Below are positions 27,704 to 37,204 of a stretch of DNA of 64,000 nt, piece after piece. This DNA is from Agaribacterium haliotis (GTDB lineage Bacteria; Pseudomonadota; Gammaproteobacteria; Pseudomonadales; Cellvibrionaceae), in the NCBI RefSeq assembly GCF_002312815.1, contig NZ_NKQJ01000004.1, positions 186,001 through 250,000 of the forward strand, in the 5' to 3' direction. Each line of letters opens with the position of its first letter. Within the stretch, counting starts at the first letter, position 1. The notes beneath the pieces are model-generated. The model had not been told where the DNA came from. It saw nothing but the letters and a program-made list of their open reading frames with translations, and searched no databases. Made by a program: the position numbers and the translations under genes.

Positions 27704-29317
27704 ATGCCGGGGCTAAAAGCATTTGTGCTGCTAAGTTATCTGAGCCTGGCTTCTGTTTTAGTGTCAGCTCAAAGTCAGATCGGCGATGAAAACGATATAC
27801 AGCACTTTAAGGTTGAGCGCATAGTGCTGGCAGGGCAGGCCGATGCGCAAGACGCTGCTGTTGATTTTGAGCTGTTAAATAAGCTTGCCTACAGGGAACT
27901 GCAAAAAGCCGAGCACTGGGTCAGTGCCGATGACTTACACCAGATTGCCGATAAGTTGACGTTGTATGTCAGAGCCAGGGGCTGGCTCTTTCACAGCATT
28001 TATGTGGCTCCGCAAACAGTTAAAGATGGCCTTGTTCGTTTTAGTTATAAAGAAGCGAAGTTAAGTGATGTCCACATAATTAATCGCAGCCGGGCGAGTG
28101 AACGGCGAATAAAAAACTCATTGAGCTCGCTTGTCGGCAGCAGTCTTTACGCTCCGCGCGTCGAAGCGCGAGTCAGTTTGTTGCAGAGCCTTGCCGGTAT
28201 CGAAATTTTCCCATTTTATTCGCGCGCTGGTGCCGACGGTGAAATTCGCCTGAACCTTCGAGTCAGCGACAAAAAACGCCACCATTTTAGTTTATTGCTT
28301 GACGACTACGGCAACAAAGCCAGCGGCGAAACACGCTTGATTCCAAGTTATCGCGGCGAGGCACTGTTTCGAAGTTTTGATTCTCTTGATGTTGCGCTGC
28401 TGGCAAGCAGTGGCGCAAGTGATGATGAAGCCGCGACCTTGCACGGCTATTTAAGTTATCAGGCGCGCTTTGGTGATCTTCGCAACTATGTGCGGCTGAG
28501 CGGTGGCGACAGCAGTTACGAATTGGGCAGTAATTTTTCTGCGCTCGATATGAGCGGCAGCTCGCGCAGTTACAGCGCCGGCTTTGGCCGCTATTTAGCA
28601 TTTTCCCGAGCTTATCGAGCCGACTTGAGTTTGAGCTACTTTCAAAAACAAAGTCGCCTGGATTCAGATTTTGACCAGAGCCTGGCAAACCGCGAAGCCA
28701 GCAATTATATCGAGCTAAGTTTGCGCAACACTTGGCAGGCTTCGTTGGCTTATGCTCGTTTAAGTCTCGCTGTCGCCAATGGAACCTTTAGCTCCGAGCA
28801 GTTGGATGTGCGCTACGGCAATGAGCAGCAGCGCGACCTGTTAAAAGGTAGTTACGGTTTGCAGGCGCAGATACAGACATCCCCGGCTCGCGATGTCGGC
28901 CTCAGTCTCTACGCTTACTTGCGCGGTCAGTATGCCGATGTGCGCCTGCCGGGTATCGAGCAGATCAGTCTCGGCGGCATCTACGGCGTGCGTGCGATTG
29001 CTGCCGGTCGCTACAGTGCCGATGCGGCCCAGCTTGTCACGCTGGAGCTGGCAATGCCTATGCGTATCGATGCCTGGCAGTTGCGGCCGTATCTTTTTTG
29101 GGACGCTGCCAGCGGAACGGTGCACGAGCCCGGTTTCAATCAGCAGCAAACAACAATCAGCCTGGCCGGTTCCGGTGCGGGTTTGCGCTTAGGGTGGCGC
29201 GCCTTCTCATTAAATTTTGCCTATGCCAAGAGTTCCAAAGAGCAAGTTGAACTCGGTGATCTGCAAGAGGTGTATGACAGTGAAAGCCAAGTTTTATTTG
29301 AATTGCGCTGGAATTAG
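27704..29317 (+). CDS. TpsB/ShlB-type outer-membrane transporter of two-partner secretion
   Basis: 537 residues with a signal peptide (LSLASVLVSAQS), a POTRA-containing periplasmic part (about 35-190) and a C-terminal 16-strand barrel region ending in an aromatic-containing strand (SQVLFELRWN). This is the FhaC/ShlB layout. It should export the adjacent TpsA protein across the outer membrane. The start has GGGGA 5 bases upstream. The gene overlaps the next start by about 38 bases, so the pair is translationally coupled. The conserved VRGY motif of the family appears to be represented by GVRAIAAGR, a weak match. Confidence 0.85.
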   Translation: MPGLKAFVLLSYLSLASVLVSAQSQIGDENDIQHFKVERIVLAGQADAQDAAVDFELLNKLAYRELQKAEHWVSADDLHQIADKLTLYVRARGWLFHSIYVAPQTVKDGLVRFSYKEAKLSDVHIINRSRASERRIKNSLSSLVGSSLYAPRVEARVSLLQSLAGIEIFPFYSRAGADGEIRLNLRVSDKKRHHFSLLLDDYGNKASGETRLIPSYRGEALFRSFDSLDVALLASSGASDDEAATLHGYLSYQARFGDLRNYVRLSGGDSSYELGSNFSALDMSGSSRSYSAGFGRYLAFSRAYRADLSLSYFQKQSRLDSDFDQSLANREASNYIELSLRNTWQASLAYARLSLAVANGTFSSEQLDVRYGNEQQRDLLKGSYGLQAQIQTSPARDVGLSLYAYLRGQYADVRLPGIEQISLGGIYGVRAIAAGRYSADAAQLVTLELAMPMRIDAWQLRPYLFWDAASGTVHEPGFNQQQTTISLAGSGAGLRLGWRAFSLNFAYAKSSKEQVELGDLQEVYDSESQVLFELRWN

Positions 29318-32300
29318 TGCGCTGTTGTTAAGTTTGGCGTCGAGCCTTGAGGCCGGCCCAAGTGGCGCAACAACGGTACGTGGCCAAGCTGAATTTACCG
29401 GTTCCGATGGCAATTACCAGATTCAGCAACACAGCCACAAGGCGGTGATCGAATACCAGGATTTTTCTCTGGCAGCCGATGAGGTCTTACATATTAATCA
29501 GCCAGCTGCAGATGCGGCGCTGTTAAATCGTGTTGTTGGGCATCGCTTCTCACAAATTGACGGGCAGATTCATGCCAATGGCGAGGTTTTTATCGTTAAT
29601 CAAAACGGCGTTATTTTTGGCGAGGGTGCACTGCTTAATGTTGCGGGTTTAACTGTTTCAACACTTGATTTAACGGCCGATCAATTTATGGCCGCTGAGC
29701 TTGATTTTAGTTTAAAGGGGCAAGCGGCAGCTGTAGAAAATTACGGTGAAATTAATACCGGGCCGGGAGGTCTGCGCGTTATCGCCCCGGTTATTATCAA
29801 CGACGGCGATATCCGCCTGGCAGAGGGGGGAGCACAGTTTGCAGCGGGTTCTGCAGTGCTGTTGCAAACGCACAATTCGGCCATCCCCTTATTGGTTGAG
29901 AGTGATGAATACGCCGGTGTTATCGAACAGCGAGGCTCTTTAAGTGTTAGCAAAAATTCTGAGCAGGGCGTGGAGCTTGTCATGCTCGCGCCGGATGGAA
30001 AGATAGAGCTCGGCGGCGAATTAAATTTAGATAGCCAAGGCGATGGCGTCAGGCTTGAACTTGAGTCGCGCTTGCTCGCGCTCGATGGATATATCTCCAT
30101 GCGTGCGGCCCGGCAATCTGGGCAAGCGCGCATTTATGCAACAGAGCAGCTCGAAATTCGCAGTGCCAGCCAAATTAATGCCGATGGTATCGGGCTGGCG
30201 AACGGCGGCAGCGTTGTCCTCTACAGTGAGGGGCGTACCTGGTTTGCCGATGGCGCCGAGCTTTATGCCCGCGGAGGTGAACTCGGCGGCGACGGCGGCT
30301 TTATTGAAGTCAGTGGTTTAAGACAGGTGATTGTCGATGGCTGGGCCGATGCTTCGGCACTTGCCGGCGAGGCGGGGCTTTTCTATATCGATCCGATTGA
30401 TATCAGTATTCAAGCACCAAATGGCAGCAGCGTTTTTAACGGCAGCATCGGCGGGCCATTTAATTGGGATGCCAGTGGTGAGACAGGTACGAGTTTAATT
30501 GAGGCGGCAACCATTGAGGCCATTCTCGGCATCGGTACCAGCGTCACAATTAATACTGCTAGTGGAAGCGGTGGTGTTGGCGATATTAATATTCGAGAAG
30601 TTATTGATATCGACGGCGCAAGCGTGGGGGCCAGCTTAAATTTTATTGCCGATGGCAGCATCGCTTTTGATTCTGGAGCGGGTATTAGTGACAGTAACAC
30701 TGCTACGGATGAAGGTGTTGCACTCAATTTTACCGCTGGCGGAAACTTTACGATGGCAAACAATAGTTTTATTCGAAATGGCTCGGGTGATATTAACATC
30801 ACTGCTGGAGCCAATGTTCGTGTTACTGAAGTAGCGACTAGCTCTGCTTCTAGTAATGCAATGGTAGTGTCGGCGGGTAATATTATTGTTGATGATTTTG
30901 TTGATGCCAGTGAAATCAGTGCTGTTAACGGGCGTATGGTGCTCAGTGCGGCCAATGGTATCGGTGCTACCGACTCGATAGAGATTCAAGCGTCTGAACT
31001 GGTTCTAACAACAACAGCGGGTAATGTTGATTTATTGGCAAGGTCTTCACTTGATATTGCCGGTTTAAGTGTGGTTGGCCAACTAGATATCCACAGTGAG
31101 AATACGCTGGGTTTTAACTCGTCGGTGGATATTGACGGAGCCGGCACACAGAGTTGGAATTTTTCAGCCGCAACGGATATTAACTTCAATTCAGGTGTTG
31201 GTTTTACAGATAGTGCACCTGCCAGTAGTGAACGCCTGGACTATCTATTTGATGCCGGCGGCGATATCAATATGCCCTTCGATAGCTACCTTCGCAGCGG
31301 CGACGGAACTATAACGATGAACGCTGGCGGCAGTGTAAGGCTCAGTGAACTGGCGACTGACTCCAGCCGCGACGATGCAATAAACATTAATGCATTAAAT
31401 CAGATACTCGATGATTTAAGCGATGGCACTGAAGTCAATGCGCGCTTTGGCCGCATTAATCTGCAAGCGGGTACAGGCATAGGTAGTGGTTTTGATCTCG
31501 AGCTTCACTCAGATAGTTTAAGTTTAAGTTCCGGTGCGGATATCAATGTTGTATCAGATAGCCAGATTGTTCTGGTTGGTTTAAATACAGGCGCTGATAC
31601 CAGTGTTATTGCTGCGGGTGCACTATTTATTGCCGACGCCCTGGATATTAATGGCCTAGGGGCGTCGCGATTACACTTTGAATCTGGTGGGAATTTACAG
31701 CTGCAGAACTCGGCGAATGTATTTGACAGTGACACCGCAAGTATTGAGTTGGTTGATCTTAGCTATTTATCGAACAATACCAGTTTTGTAATGGCTGCAG
31801 GCACCAGCATCGATGTCAGTCAAGGAACAGTTTCAATTAGTGCTGCCGATGCTATGAACCTCGGCGAGACCCGCTCGCAATCAAACAGCGTTGTCGCTAT
31901 TCAAGCGCTGACTGCGAGCGGCATAGATACTAAAACTGGCGAACGGTTAAATGCTGTGAACGGCGGCATATTTTTAAGTGCCCTTGGAGCTATTGGTGGC
32001 AATGGTGCCGTACAGACGAATACGGCCCAGTTAAATATCGCCGCGGGCAATGCTTTGGTGAACATTGATGAGCTCGATGCACTTGAATTGACGGCACTCG
32101 GAGGTACCGGTACGGCTAATATTTCTACCGGTGCTGCGTTAACGGTGAGTCAAAATATCGATCTAAATGGCCGCGATGGACAAAGCTTAAATTTTAGCTC
32201 GGCCAATAGTATCTTTTTTGCAGATGCTGTATCACTAATAGATAGTGATACAGCGTCGCCTGATAATGTGGCACTTAGTTTTACTGCGACAGAAGATTTT

Positions 32301-33827
32301 CGTTTTAACAGCGGTGCCGCAATGCGAAGTTACGATGCGCCGATAACAATTAATGTTGGCGACAGAGTTGATATCACCAATGCTGTCAGTGATTCTAGCA
32401 GCGCAACAGCGTTTGTCGTTTCTGCGCGGGAACTAAGAGGTGGGCAAAATCAGATTGCCGATATTGCTGCGCCCAATGGAACAGTATCGGTGACGGGGCA
32501 AAATAATATCCTTGGGCAAATTGGTGCTGAGTTTGAGATTGATGCAGATGAGTTGCAGTTGAATATGAGCGGCTCGGGGCGTATTGATCTACAGCTGCTC
32601 AGTGACACCTATCTAAGTGTGGCGTCTGGGCTAAATGAAACACGTTTGACGGTCGAAGGAGAGCTTCGCATACCTGATACAGGTTTAGATGTCGGCAATA
32701 GCGATTTATTTATTACTGCAACCGATTTATATGACAGCGACCGAACTATTAGTACACCCTCACTGAGCTTGGTTGTTAAGCTGAGCGCGGCAAAAGATGA
32801 CATAAATTTTGTTGACGGTATGAATTTCATCGACTTTTCTGCCGCAGGACAGAGCTTTTCTTTTGTTAGTAATAACACCGCAATGCGCTTTGAAGATCTT
32901 GATAATGATGGTTTTGCGGTAAATATTGATAACGGCAATTTCTCAGCGCAAACCATTAACAATTATTTGTCCGTTCGCGATAACGTATTGGTGAGCGATA
33001 GTGTAATAGATGGAGAACGCCGTGGTTTAATTCGCCTTGAAGCGGCTGGCGGCGATCTGGGAATTGGTACAAATCGAGATATGTATTTGCGCTCGCAGAA
33101 CCTGGTGGAGCCCACTTTAAATGCTGGCCTTGGCGATTCAAGCGTGGCGCTAACTGACTCCGCAGCTATCTTTCTGAGCTTGGCCGATAATTCAGATCAA
33201 AGTCGCAGTATCAATATTGGTCGCGACGATGTTAGTAGCTTTGTTATTGAAGCTATTGGTGGGGATATTGTTATTGATGCTTATGGGCAGGCTAATACAG
33301 AAACTGCGAATTTTAACGCGATAAACTTAAGTGCCGGTGCGAGTGTAAGTGCCTATAACAATATTAGTGATGCTCGCGACGGTCAGCTATTTTCCAATAG
33401 CCTTGAATTAATACAACAAGACCCGTGGTTTGTCAGGAGTGATCGTATTATCAGTGTGCGACCAGATGAGCTCGGCTTTAGTCCAGTCGAGGTTCCGGTC
33501 GATAACCCTGTTAACCCTATTGATCCTGGCCAAGTGCCTGTGCTGCCGCCCGCCATCGACTCAGAGCCTGTAAGCGATCAAGACGATAGGCAAAATATTG
33601 ATGCGATAGTCAGCGATAGTACAGTGGATAATGAAACTGTAAAAGAGCGCATTGCTATTGTTGAGCATGACCCTCGTATTGACAGCGCGGATGAAAATTT
33701 TGATCTGACTTTTGGCACTTGTGTAGCTTCAGATACAAAGCGGGATGCTTGCACGGTTAAACAGGCACTGCGCCGTTTTATGTCTCAGTGGACGGTCGGC
33801 GGGCGCCTGCCTCCAAAGGTAAACTAA
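29280..33827 (+). CDS. TpsA exoprotein with haemagglutination (TPS) domain
   Basis: About 1515 residues. A GTG at 29280 has AAGAGG at 9 bases; the ATG at 29274 is the alternative. A signal peptide (ALLLSLASSLEAG) is followed by the TPS secretion domain (about 30-270) with the hallmark NQNGVIFGEGA. The rest is a long repetitive beta-helix rich in Asp, Asn, Ser and Gly. Near the C-terminus a Pro-rich segment precedes two cysteines ten residues apart (CVASDTKRDAC). In HMW1-type adhesins a C-terminal disulfide loop keeps the protein on the surface, so this may be cell-attached. It is inferred to be an adhesin or biofilm protein. It is encoded inside the TpsB-TpsA-YfiR-kinase operon. Confidence 0.85.
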   Translation: MKAKFYLNCAGISALLLSLASSLEAGPSGATTVRGQAEFTGSDGNYQIQQHSHKAVIEYQDFSLAADEVLHINQPAADAALLNRVVGHRFSQIDGQIHANGEVFIVNQNGVIFGEGALLNVAGLTVSTLDLTADQFMAAELDFSLKGQAAAVENYGEINTGPGGLRVIAPVIINDGDIRLAEGGAQFAAGSAVLLQTHNSAIPLLVESDEYAGVIEQRGSLSVSKNSEQGVELVMLAPDGKIELGGELNLDSQGDGVRLELESRLLALDGYISMRAARQSGQARIYATEQLEIRSASQINADGIGLANGGSVVLYSEGRTWFADGAELYARGGELGGDGGFIEVSGLRQVIVDGWADASALAGEAGLFYIDPIDISIQAPNGSSVFNGSIGGPFNWDASGETGTSLIEAATIEAILGIGTSVTINTASGSGGVGDINIREVIDIDGASVGASLNFIADGSIAFDSGAGISDSNTATDEGVALNFTAGGNFTMANNSFIRNGSGDINITAGANVRVTEVATSSASSNAMVVSAGNIIVDDFVDASEISAVNGRMVLSAANGIGATDSIEIQASELVLTTTAGNVDLLARSSLDIAGLSVVGQLDIHSENTLGFNSSVDIDGAGTQSWNFSAATDINFNSGVGFTDSAPASSERLDYLFDAGGDINMPFDSYLRSGDGTITMNAGGSVRLSELATDSSRDDAININALNQILDDLSDGTEVNARFGRINLQAGTGIGSGFDLELHSDSLSLSSGADINVVSDSQIVLVGLNTGADTSVIAAGALFIADALDINGLGASRLHFESGGNLQLQNSANVFDSDTASIELVDLSYLSNNTSFVMAAGTSIDVSQGTVSISAADAMNLGETRSQSNSVVAIQALTASGIDTKTGERLNAVNGGIFLSALGAIGGNGAVQTNTAQLNIAAGNALVNIDELDALELTALGGTGTANISTGAALTVSQNIDLNGRDGQSLNFSSANSIFFADAVSLIDSDTASPDNVALSFTATEDFRFNSGAAMRSYDAPITINVGDRVDITNAVSDSSSATAFVVSARELRGGQNQIADIAAPNGTVSVTGQNNILGQIGAEFEIDADELQLNMSGSGRIDLQLLSDTYLSVASGLNETRLTVEGELRIPDTGLDVGNSDLFITATDLYDSDRTISTPSLSLVVKLSAAKDDINFVDGMNFIDFSAAGQSFSFVSNNTAMRFEDLDNDGFAVNIDNGNFSAQTINNYLSVRDNVLVSDSVIDGERRGLIRLEAAGGDLGIGTNRDMYLRSQNLVEPTLNAGLGDSSVALTDSAAIFLSLADNSDQSRSINIGRDDVSSFVIEAIGGDIVIDAYGQANTETANFNAINLSAGASVSAYNNISDARDGQLFSNSLELIQQDPWFVRSDRIISVRPDELGFSPVEVPVDNPVNPIDPGQVPVLPPAIDSEPVSDQDDRQNIDAIVSDSTVDNETVKERIAIVEHDPRIDSADENFDLTFGTCVASDTKRDACTVKQALRRFMSQWTVGGRLPPKVN

Positions 33828-33828
33828 T

Positions 33829-34407
33829 ATGATAAGTCGCTTGCTTCAATACAAGGCCTTAGCTTTAGCTCGGTTTCTGGCGTTGATTTTTTACTCAATA
33901 CTATCTGTATCAGTAAAGGCGTCGGCTACAGAAAGCGGTGAGCGTGTTAAAGCTCAGTTTGTTTATAACTTTGTTAATTATGTTACTTGGCCGGATGATG
34001 CTTTTGTCTCTGAAAAATCAAGCATAGAGCTTTGTCTTTTTGGCCAGGTAGGCTTTGAGCCGTACTTGCGGGCGTTTGAAGGTGTTTTAGTTGGGGAGCG
34101 TGCGTTAACTATTATAAGTACCGATAGGTTGGAACAAATTGCGGATGGCTGCCACCTGTTGTTTGTATCGGAACAGCAAAGGGTATTGTTGCCTCGTTTT
34201 TGGCAGCAGATAAATTACAGTTATGTACTGAGTGTTGGAGAGAAAAGTGAGTTTGCTGAGAAGGGCGGCATTATTTCCATTTTTCGAACTAAGGATCGTT
34301 TGCGTTTTGATATCAATATTAGTAACGCCATTAACAATGGCCTGTTTTTAGATTCCGACTTGTTATCGCTGGCGCGAACAATACGCCGCAATACCGAAGA
34401 GCAATAA
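33829..34407 (+). CDS. YfiR-like (DUF4154) periplasmic protein
   Basis: 192 residues with an N-terminal signal peptide (to about VKASATES). The hallmark pattern is VKAQFVYNFVNYVTWP, then a central beta part and a C-terminal LRFDINISNA segment. YfiR in Pseudomonas is a periplasmic inhibitor of the CHASE8 domain of diguanylate cyclase YfiN. Here the gene starts 1 base after the TpsA stop and ends 3 bases before a kinase with a CHASE8-like sensor, so it is likely to control that kinase. Two cysteines (ELCLFGQ, DGCHLLF) could form the redox-sensitive pair seen in YfiR. Confidence 0.85.
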   Translation: MISRLLQYKALALARFLALIFYSILSVSVKASATESGERVKAQFVYNFVNYVTWPDDAFVSEKSSIELCLFGQVGFEPYLRAFEGVLVGERALTIISTDRLEQIADGCHLLFVSEQQRVLLPRFWQQINYSYVLSVGEKSEFAEKGGIISIFRTKDRLRFDINISNAINNGLFLDSDLLSLARTIRRNTEEQ

Positions 34408-34410
34408 TAA

Positions 34411-36333
34411 GTGCGACAACGCTCCCGATTCAGTCAGTTAAGTATACGCCGAAAGGTCGCCCTGATTGTTTCTCTCGGGGTGCTAACCTCTATGTTTATC
34501 GCGCTGGCGAACTTTGTTAGTTACGACCGCTTTGCCATCAAAGAGAGCATACGCGAAGAGTTGCAAGTATTGGCGGCGATAACTTCAGCCAGAAGCAGCG
34601 CGGCATTGGCTTTTGGTGACAGGCGCGCAGCGGAAGAGAATTTAAGCCACCTTAAAATTCGAAAAAACATTCAAGCCGCTTGTATTTATCTGAGCTCGGG
34701 TAAGCTGTTTGCTAAGTTTGAACGCAGCCCCGCTAGCCTTTGGTCTTGCCCTGAAAAAATTCAGCAAACACTCGATCTTGACGAGCAAGAAAGTTTAGCT
34801 GTATATCACGATGTTAAAAATATCAGCCAGATACTCGGTCATATCGTTGTTATTTCTGATCTTAGCCCGGTACATAGCAAAATAAATACCTGGCTGGTGC
34901 TTAGCGCCTTAGTGATGGTGTTGGCGCTGATTGTTGTTGTGGTGATGATGGGGCGCTTACAGAAGTATGTTATCGAACCTCTGCAGCATTTGACCGGCGT
35001 AATGACCAAGGTAAAAGAAGGGAACAATCTCAGTTTGCGGGCTAAAACGACAACAGATGATGAGATTGGCCACCTTATTCACACCTTTAATGCGATGCTG
35101 GCGCTAATTGAAAATGGCAACACCGATCTTGAAATTGTGTATAACGAGCTGGTGAATCGCAGCACTGAAGCAGAGGCCTCTGCGGTAGAGCTAGAGGCGA
35201 GAAATCAAGAGATTAAGGAGTTTTTTAGCGGAGCGGCTCACGACCTGCGTCAACCCCTACAGGCCATGGCTATTTTTGCAGACATGCTTGAGCTGCAACT
35301 TCAGGGCCAGCACAGTGAGCTCATGTCAAAACTAAAAGCCTCGCTTCAGAATTTGCAAAGTATGTTTACCGAAATACTCGATGCTCAGAAGCTCGAGCAC
35401 AAAAAAGGCGTTACGGATTATCAAGATGTTGATGTCGCGGAGCTAATAAAAGCGCTTTCGATGGAGTTTGGTGTGCTGGCGCAAAGTGAGGGTTTGTTGC
35501 TGAAGTCGAGAACATTTGCGATTACGATCAGAACCGTTCCCGGCATGTTGGAGCGTTTAATTCGAAACCTGGTCAGCAATGCTATTCGCTACACCGATAA
35601 GGGCGGTGTGCTGGTGGCGATGCGCAGGCGCAAGCAGGCTTTGTGGATAGATATTTGGGATACTGGTCGGGGTATTCCTGAAGATCAGATTAATAAAATA
35701 TTTCACAAGTTTGAACAACTTGAAAAATCTGGGCCGGAGCGTGGTAGTTACGGATTGGGCTTGGCGCTTGTCAAGAATTTTGTGGCGATGCTCGGTTATG
35801 GCCTTGATGTGTTGAGCCGCCCTGACAGGGGTTCGTGCTTCCGTATCAAAATTCCCGTTGTCGATACCGAGCTGCTTCATGCAAGCAAGTCTTTGAGCCT
35901 TAGACCGGAGTTTGAAAATACAGATTTTAATGGTGACTTTGGCGATGTGCGCGATTTAATGTTGCGCACGAATATTATTTTGATTGATGACGACGACGAA
36001 CTTCGCTCGGCCATGGCTATGGCGATAAAAAGCTGGGATATGAATGTTACCGAATTTCGTGGTCTAGACGACGTCGAGGCGTATTTCTCCGGTGGTGACT
36101 TTATTGATCCGGATCTAATTGTTTCAGACTATCAGTTAGCAGCGGGAGTACTCGGAGATCAAGTGATTAAAGAGGTGCGCTTGATGTCCGGGGTTGATGT
36201 ACCCGCATTTATTATTACTGGTTGTCGCGATGAGCAGTTGTTACGGCGGCTCGATGAATTTGGCCTGGAGTATTTAACTAAACCTGTCGATTTAAAAGTG
36301 CTGCAGGCTAAAATAAACGAGTACCTGGAATAA
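34411..36333 (+). CDS. Hybrid histidine kinase: CHASE8-like sensor, HAMP, kinase, receiver
   Basis: 640 residues starting with GTG (GAAGAG 9 bases upstream). Membrane segment 1 is at about 14-32, and a periplasmic CHASE8-like domain (about 35-165) contains ARSSAALAFGDRRAAEENL. Segment 2 (about 165-187) is followed by HAMP, a short coiled coil and a histidine kinase with the phospho-acceptor at H277 (AAHDLRQPLQ). The ATPase domain has NLVSNAIRYT and DTGRGIP. The receiver has its phospho-acceptor at D573 (IVSDYQL). It should receive a YfiR-dependent periplasmic signal and phosphorylate its own receiver or the nearby NarL-type regulator. It is the last gene of the operon. Confidence 0.88.
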   Translation: MRQRSRFSQLSIRRKVALIVSLGVLTSMFIALANFVSYDRFAIKESIREELQVLAAITSARSSAALAFGDRRAAEENLSHLKIRKNIQAACIYLSSGKLFAKFERSPASLWSCPEKIQQTLDLDEQESLAVYHDVKNISQILGHIVVISDLSPVHSKINTWLVLSALVMVLALIVVVVMMGRLQKYVIEPLQHLTGVMTKVKEGNNLSLRAKTTTDDEIGHLIHTFNAMLALIENGNTDLEIVYNELVNRSTEAEASAVELEARNQEIKEFFSGAAHDLRQPLQAMAIFADMLELQLQGQHSELMSKLKASLQNLQSMFTEILDAQKLEHKKGVTDYQDVDVAELIKALSMEFGVLAQSEGLLLKSRTFAITIRTVPGMLERLIRNLVSNAIRYTDKGGVLVAMRRRKQALWIDIWDTGRGIPEDQINKIFHKFEQLEKSGPERGSYGLGLALVKNFVAMLGYGLDVLSRPDRGSCFRIKIPVVDTELLHASKSLSLRPEFENTDFNGDFGDVRDLMLRTNIILIDDDDELRSAMAMAIKSWDMNVTEFRGLDDVEAYFSGGDFIDPDLIVSDYQLAAGVLGDQVIKEVRLMSGVDVPAFIITGCRDEQLLRRLDEFGLEYLTKPVDLKVLQAKINEYLE

Positions 36334-36361
36334 ACTATCTTGGGTGATTTACCCGGCATTG

Positions 36362-37018
36362 TTAACCGAGAATGTGCTCGCTTTTAGCGATGTTTACCGC
36401 TTGGGTACGGTTTTTGACGTCGAGCTCCCTGAGGATGGCGGCGACGTGAACTTTAACTGTGCTCGGGCTCATATTTAATTCACGGGCGATCTCTTTATTA
36501 CTTTGGCCGTCGAGCATGTGCCTGAGTACGTCCAGTTGGCGACTGGTAAGGTGGTATTGCTTGTTACTGGTGCTGACCCCAAGTGGGTTTTGCTTGCGCG
36601 CAGTGGCACTGTCGTTGTTTTGCGGCTGGAGCATTTCAGGTGGCACATAGAGGCCGCCGTTAAGTACTAACTGTATGGCACTGAGCATAACCTGTGACGA
36701 CGATGTTTTGGTGATAAAACCGCGTGCACCGGCGTTTAAGGCGGCTTGAATCAGGCTCTGATCTTGCTCTGCGCTGAGCATAATCATCGGTGTCTCGGGG
36801 CACAGCGGCTGCATTTTATGCAGGCACTCTAAACCGTTGGAGCCACAGAGGTGGTAGTCGAGCAGAATTAAATCGGGCTTGCTGCCTCGCTGCGCTAACG
36901 CCAGGGCGTCGTCTGCTGATTCGCCGCATTCAACTTCAATGCCCTCACCTAATTGCTTGAGAATCAGAGTGACACCTTCTCTGAATAGGGCGTGATCTTC
37001 GATCAGCAGTACGCGCAT
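36362..37018 (-). CDS. NarL/FixJ-type response regulator
   Basis: 218 residues from the ATG at 37018 (CGGGAA upstream on its strand); a GTG at 37057 is a poorer alternative. Receiver domain at residues 1-120 with phospho-acceptor D54 (LILLDYHLCG). LuxR-type helix-turn-helix at about 150-215 (LTSRQLDVLRHMLDGQSNKEIA). It is convergent with the hybrid kinase gene, 28 bases apart, and is the obvious partner. Targets could include the TPS operon. Confidence 0.9.
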   Translation of the reverse strand: MRVLLIEDHALFREGVTLILKQLGEGIEVECGESADDALALAQRGSKPDLILLDYHLCGSNGLECLHKMQPLCPETPMIMLSAEQDQSLIQAALNAGARGFITKTSSSQVMLSAIQLVLNGGLYVPPEMLQPQNNDSATARKQNPLGVSTSNKQYHLTSRQLDVLRHMLDGQSNKEIARELNMSPSTVKVHVAAILRELDVKNRTQAVNIAKSEHILG

Positions 37019-37089
37019 ATTTAATTCCCGAGTCGCTGGCTCTATTTGTTGTGGCACTGGAAGCTAGCTGCAAACAACGCGTAGATAAA

Positions 37090-37128
37090 CCGTATATAAA
37101 ACAAGAGCCGCAAACTTGCAGCTCTTGT
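37090..37128 (-). terminator. Terminator-like hairpin downstream of deaD
   Basis: On the minus strand ACAAGAGC, 12-base loop, GCTCTTGT, followed by TTTATATA. It lies about 75 bases after the deaD stop. Confidence 0.7.
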
Positions 37129-37163
37129 ATAAGTATAGTCGGATTTCGCCAGCTGAAGATCGG

Positions 37164-37185
37164 GCTTAGGCCATCGGGCCTAAGC
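37164..37185 (-). other. Perfect 9-bp hairpin in the deaD trailer
   Basis: GCTTAGGCC and GGCCTAAGC with a 4-base loop lie 20 bases after the deaD stop. There is no T run, so it may be a stabilising 3' structure ahead of the terminator. Confidence 0.5.
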
Positions 37186-37204
37186 TGTTGTGGCGCAAAA
37201 AGGC

